Part shown: positions 6,555-9,550 of the stretch, piece after piece
Layout of the letters: the number at the start of each line of letters is the position of its first letter
Numbering within the stretch: position 1 is the first letter of the stretch
Assembly (NCBI GenBank): GCA_010032085.1
Contig: RGYL01000018.1
Location: 1-9,550, forward strand
Origin: Actinomycetota bacterium
Lineage (GTDB): Bacteria; Actinomycetota; Actinomycetes; Nanopelagicales; Nanopelagicaceae
Reading direction: 5' to 3'
Length of the DNA: 9,550 bases
Notes under the pieces: model-generated
What the model saw: only the letters and a program-made list of their open reading frames with translations
What the model was told of the DNA's origin: nothing
Databases searched by the model: none
Position numbers and translations under genes: made by a program

Positions 6555-7070
6555 GTGAAACGGCTTTTACTCCTACTTCTTACAATTTCGCTAATAACAA
6601 GTTGCGCAACTTCGGGCGAAGATTCTCTTTCGAAATACAGTAAAGCGGACATCAACTTTGCTGAAATGATGATTCCCCATCACGAGCAGGCGTTGGAGAT
6701 GGTTGCGATTGCCCAGACAAATACAACAAATGAAGAGATATTGGCCCTCGCCGAGCAGATCAGAGGCGCTCAGGAACCAGAGATTGTCTTGATGAAAAGT
6801 TGGCCCGGAGTAGATGTTTCAAAGCACGAAGGCCACTCAATGTCGGGGATGTTATCCGATAGCGAGATGGAGAAATTAGCGGCTGCAAAGGGCGCTGAGT
6901 TTGATCGACTATTTCTTGAAGGAATGATTAAGCATCATGAGGGCGCAATCGATATGGCTAAGGAAGTGGTCGATAGCAAGAATCAGAGCGTTGTGAAATT
7001 AGCCGAATGGATTGTCAACGTCCAAGCACTTGAAATCGAGAATATGAGAGCATTATTGGGCAAGAAATAA
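6555..7070 (+). CDS. DUF305 lipoprotein, possible copper/metal-binding envelope protein
   Basis: 171 aa. It has a lipoprotein signal peptide with a Leu-rich core and lipobox I-T-S-C at 14-17, so Cys17 is predicted to be lipidated and the protein anchored on the outer face of the membrane. The mature part has the two DUF305 hallmark helices, MMIPHHEQA (38-46) and GMIKHHEGA (123-131). Between them is a Met/His-rich segment, HEGHSMSGM (91-99). From family knowledge, some DUF305 proteins such as cyanobacterial CopM bind copper through His and Met residues, so metal binding is a reasonable inference, not shown. Length is normal for the family. The GTG start is fixed by the signal peptide and by the TAAACT box six bases upstream. 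A 7-bp hairpin covers its stop codon, and the GMC gene follows after 66 bp. Confidence 0.88.
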   Translation: MKRLLLLLLTISLITSCATSGEDSLSKYSKADINFAEMMIPHHEQALEMVAIAQTNTTNEEILALAEQIRGAQEPEIVLMKSWPGVDVSKHEGHSMSGMLSDSEMEKLAAAKGAEFDRLFLEGMIKHHEGAIDMAKEVVDSKNQSVVKLAEWIVNVQALEIENMRALLGKK

Positions 7071-7077
7071 TTTCTTG
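7061..7077 (+). other. Hairpin spanning the DUF305 stop codon
   Basis: CAAGAAA (7061-7067) and TTTCTTG (7071-7077) form a perfect seven-base-pair stem whose loop is exactly the TAA stop codon. It is AT-rich and lacks a following T run, so it is at best a weak terminator. The flanking GGG (7058-7060) and CCC (from about 7083) could extend it with a bulge. Confidence 0.35.
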
Positions 7078-7124
7078 ATTAACCCCATGATGTAGTGGGT
7101 ATGTGCAGGCCTGAATTTCCGAAG

Positions 7125-7130
7125 TATATT
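7125..7130 (+). promoter_or_regulatory. Candidate -10 box of the GMC oxidoreductase gene (leaderless)
   Basis: TATATT is close to TATAAT and is followed by six bases (TTCCAT) and the GTG at 7137, the same geometry as at the DUF305 gene. It lies inside the longer possible reading frame that begins at 7095 and so argues against that earlier start. Confidence 0.55.
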
Positions 7131-7136
7131 TTCCAT

Positions 7137-8816
7137 GTGGCAGTAGCTCGTGACTTTGATGTAGTTATTGTTGGCTCAGGTTTTGGCGGTTCTGTCGCGG
7201 CCCTTAGATTGACCGAAAAAGGTTACAAAGTTGCAGTTTTGGAAGCGGGCCGAAGGTTTAGCGAGAAAGATTTTCCAAAGACATCTTGGCGACTTTCCAG
7301 ATTCTTATTCATGCCGAGGCTAGGACTTCGCGGGATCCAGAGAATTCACGCCCTTCCTGATGTGCTCGTTCTAGCGGGTGCTGGAGTTGGCGGCGGTTCA
7401 CTCGTTTATGCCAACACTCTTTATCAACCGCCTGATTCATATTTTCAAGATTCTCAATGGCGGCACATAACAGATTGGAAATCCGAATTACTCCCTTGGT
7501 ATGACCAAGCATCAAGAATGTTGGGAGTCTCCGAAAATCCTTACTTCTCACCTTCAGATAAAGCCATGAAAGATGTGGCAAACGAGATGGGCGTCGGAAA
7601 CACCTTCAAGATGGCGCCACTCGGCGTTCATTTTGGAAAGGGAGCCGGAATCATCGAGAAAGATCCTTACTTTGGTGGCGTTGGACCAGATCGCCACGGT
7701 TGCCAACAGTGCGGTGCATGTATGACCGGATGTCGCTTTAATGCCAAGAACACGCTTCCAAAAAACTACCTTGGACTGGCTGAAAGTGCAGGGGCAAAAG
7801 TTTTTCCAGAGCACACTGTTGAATCGTTAGAGGAGTTACCAAGTGGTGGCTGGAAGATTACGGCGCGAAGAAGTAGCGCTTGGTTTGGTGGCAAGAGAGT
7901 ATTTACTGCCGGCGAAGTCGTTGTAGCTGCCGGAACTTATAACACGCAAAAATTGCTACATAAGATGAAGGATTCGAAAAAATTACCAAACTTATCTAGC
8001 GCGCTAGGCAAGTTATCCCGAACCAATTCGGAATCTTTGGTTGGAGCGGTAATGCCACATGGCGGCGAGATTGATTTCTCCAAAGGAGCAGCCATTACCT
8101 CTTCATTTTTCCCCGATGAGAATACCCACGTCGAACCAGTCCGCTATGGAAAAGGTTCAAATTTCATGGGCTTATTGCAGACTGTTATGACTGATGGGTT
8201 CTCAGCAAGATCGCGCCGTAGACAATGGTTAAAAACTCTCATTACAAAGCCAGCAATGATCGCAAAAATCTTGGACGTTAGAAAGTGGAGCGAGCGGACT
8301 GTAATTGCGCTTGTTATGCAGAATGTGGATTCATCAATTGCAGTAAGGGCTAAGCGCGGAATCTTAGGTTGGAGATTAACTTCAAAGAACGATAGCGAAC
8401 ATCCAAATGCAACCTATATTCCAGCTGCAAATGAAGTTGTTAGAAGGATTGCCAAAAATTACGGTGGAACCCCCGGCGGCCATATCGGTGATTTGGTAAA
8501 CGCTCCCTTTACCGCGCATTTTGTCGGCGGTTGTGTGATTAGTGATGTTCCAAGTAAAGGTGTGATTGATCCATATCATCGCGTTTGGAATTACCCGACG
8601 CTTCATATAGTTGATGGTGCGAGTGTGACCGCAAATCTCGGCGTAAATCCTTCGCTGACAATCACGGCACAAGCAGAACGCGCATTTTCGCTATGGCCAA
8701 ATAAGGGTGAGAGTGATGCAAGGCCAACACAAGGAAGCGCGTATCAACGAATGAGACCAGTAAGACCAAATTCTCCATTTGTTCCCGAGGGCGCTTATGG
8801 AGCTTTAAGGTTTTAG
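7137..8816 (+). CDS. GMC-family FAD oxidoreductase, cholesterol-oxidase-like (ChoD type)
   Basis: 559 aa from GTG 7137; an in-frame GTG at 7095 would add 14 residues that precede the flavin fold and look non-homologous. FAD-dependent oxidation of an alcohol, possibly a sterol or terpenoid, is predicted; the substrate is unknown. The N-terminal dinucleotide fold is DFDVVIVGSGFGG (about 6-18) ending in VLEAGRR. The second GMC block AGAGVGGGSLVYAN follows at about 80-93. GCQQCGACMTGCRFNAKNT holds four cysteines in C-x2-C-x2-C-x3-C spacing (Cys189, 192, 195, 199), as in actinobacterial ChoD relatives. C-terminal GMC motifs are TAHFVGGC (His461) and DGASVTANLGVNPS (Asn504), the likely active-site His/Asn pair. 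There is no signal peptide, so it is cytoplasmic or peripheral to the membrane. The gene ends with a 4-bp overlap with the convergent NADH dehydrogenase gene. Confidence 0.88.
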   Translation: MAVARDFDVVIVGSGFGGSVAALRLTEKGYKVAVLEAGRRFSEKDFPKTSWRLSRFLFMPRLGLRGIQRIHALPDVLVLAGAGVGGGSLVYANTLYQPPDSYFQDSQWRHITDWKSELLPWYDQASRMLGVSENPYFSPSDKAMKDVANEMGVGNTFKMAPLGVHFGKGAGIIEKDPYFGGVGPDRHGCQQCGACMTGCRFNAKNTLPKNYLGLAESAGAKVFPEHTVESLEELPSGGWKITARRSSAWFGGKRVFTAGEVVVAAGTYNTQKLLHKMKDSKKLPNLSSALGKLSRTNSESLVGAVMPHGGEIDFSKGAAITSSFFPDENTHVEPVRYGKGSNFMGLLQTVMTDGFSARSRRRQWLKTLITKPAMIAKILDVRKWSERTVIALVMQNVDSSIAVRAKRGILGWRLTSKNDSEHPNATYIPAANEVVRRIAKNYGGTPGGHIGDLVNAPFTAHFVGGCVISDVPSKGVIDPYHRVWNYPTLHIVDGASVTANLGVNPSLTITAQAERAFSLWPNKGESDARPTQGSAYQRMRPVRPNSPFVPEGAYGALRF

Positions 8817-9550
8817 CTGATATCCATGATGTGGCGATTGCCACGATCAAAAGTTAGGTAATTCCAAGTCCAATCTGCCATTGTGCCAATCTTGTTTCGA
8901 CCACCTAATAAATAGAAGAGATGTAGCCATAACCAGGCATACCAAGCGGGAATTCCGGCGAGTTTTAGCGGGCCAACTTCGACGACTGCTTTATGCCGAC
9001 CAATCGTTGCCATAGAACCTTTATCGCGATACTTAAAAGGTGAAAGCGGTTTATTGGCAATCAAATTTGTGATTTGAGTTTTCAGGTGTCTACCTTGCTG
9101 CATCGCAACTGGCGCGACCATAGGAAGGAAGCGGCCATCGCTGCCTTTTGCGCCAGCAATATCACCGATTGCAAAAATGTATGGATAGTTAGTTACTTGC
9201 AAAGTTGGATCAATAGCAATCCGGCCACTAGCAATCGGGAGATTTAATTTCTTCATCACAGGTTCACCCGTAACTCCAGCAGCCCAGATTGTTACTTCCG
9301 AGGGCAATCTGGATTTATCACCGAGAAGGATCATCCGCGGCTTGACCTCGCTTACCGAAGTATTCAAAAGCACATTCACTCCAAGCTTTTCTAAATCGCG
9401 CTTAGTGCGATTTGAGAGAAGTGGCGAGAACGAAGGAAGTAGTCGCGGCCCCGCCTCGACAAGATTCACCGAAATATTTGCAGCCGCCTTTGCATAATCT
9501 GATTTAAGCGGCCCCTTTTTCAATTCTGCGATTGCGCCGGCCATCTCAAC
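8813..9550 (-). CDS. ndh: Type II NADH dehydrogenase (NDH-2), C-terminal part, truncated by the window edge
   Basis: About 245 codons are visible and the frame stays open to the last base; the N-terminal FAD domain and true start lie beyond 9550. The ATG at 9544 is internal, because the codons before it (V-E) complete the VEMAGAIAEL motif of the NDH-2 NADH-binding domain. Further family signs are VTIWAAGV, the FAD-site FAIGDIAG, VAPVAMQQG, YRDKGSMATIGRH, a hydrophobic WYAWLWLHLFYLLGG near the C-terminus that would sit on the membrane, and the terminal TWNYLTFDRGNRH. NDH-2 passes electrons from NADH to quinone at the inner face of the membrane without pumping protons. The carboxyl end is complete and its stop overlaps that of the GMC gene by 4 bp. 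Confidence 0.92.
   Translation of the reverse strand, partial: VEMAGAIAELKKGPLKSDYAKAAANISVNLVEAGPRLLPSFSPLLSNRTKRDLEKLGVNVLLNTSVSEVKPRMILLGDKSRLPSEVTIWAAGVTGEPVMKKLNLPIASGRIAIDPTLQVTNYPYIFAIGDIAGAKGSDGRFLPMVAPVAMQQGRHLKTQITNLIANKPLSPFKYRDKGSMATIGRHKAVVEVGPLKLAGIPAWYAWLWLHLFYLLGGRNKIGTMADWTWNYLTFDRGNRHIMDIS

Noticed and set aside
7095..7136. Extra 14 codons at the start of the GMC reading frame
   Set aside because: They precede the flavin fold without family resemblance and contain the TATATT box that fits a start at 7137.
9542..9544. ATG at 9544 as the start of the NADH dehydrogenase
   Set aside because: The codons upstream to the window edge complete the conserved VEMAGA motif, so the ATG is internal and the gene is cut by the window.

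Overview
The window looks like a compact mid-GC actinobacterial chromosome, most likely a streamlined freshwater lineage of the Nanopelagicales (acI, 'Ca. Planktophila/Nanopelagicus') type. This placement is inference. It rests on a base composition near the mid-40s % GC by eye, and on TANNNT -10 boxes placed 6-7 bases before GTG starts (leaderless geometry). Other supports are a GDSL hydrolase with the actinobacterial RRLRGRSSGDG tail, a cholesterol-oxidase-like GMC protein, and a secreted protein with a small Cys-pair 'K-KVG...Y-GKKF-C...KKLVW' domain that I associate with this group. Spacing is very tight.

Layout: (1) 20-805 (+) cytoplasmic SGNH/GDSL hydrolase, converging on (2) 802-3795 (-) a full-length GH2 beta-galactosidase; the two stop codons overlap. 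(3) 3796-4025 is a divergent promoter region holding tRNA-Thr(TGT) at 3857-3931. (4) 4038-4700 (+) exported Rieske 2Fe-2S protein with a Tat-like signal. (5) 4701-4844 is a regulatory region with a candidate PHO box, a -10 box and a perfect 18-bp palindrome at the predicted transcription start. (6) 4845-6449 (+) secreted PhoX-like (DUF839) protein, followed by three consecutive hairpins, the last a good intrinsic terminator. (7) 6555-7070 (+) DUF305 lipoprotein. (8) 7137-8816 (+) GMC oxidoreductase with a four-Cys motif, converging with a 4-bp overlap on (9) 8813-9550 (-) the C-terminal part of a type II NADH dehydrogenase that runs off the right edge.

How the genes may work together: beta-galactosidase and GDSL hydrolase are hydrolytic enzymes without signal peptides, but they lie on opposite strands and are not an operon. 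The Rieske, PhoX-like and DUF305 proteins are all predicted to be exported and are encoded in a row on the + strand. They may share an envelope redox, metal or phosphate theme, although separate promoters are visible for at least two of them. The GMC protein and NDH-2 are both flavoproteins but are convergent. I see no mobile element, CRISPR array, toxin-antitoxin pair or defence system, and nothing here clearly amounts to a new multi-gene system. The most interesting signals are regulatory (the 4733-4810 region) and architectural (the modular Rieske protein and the divergent PhoX-like protein).
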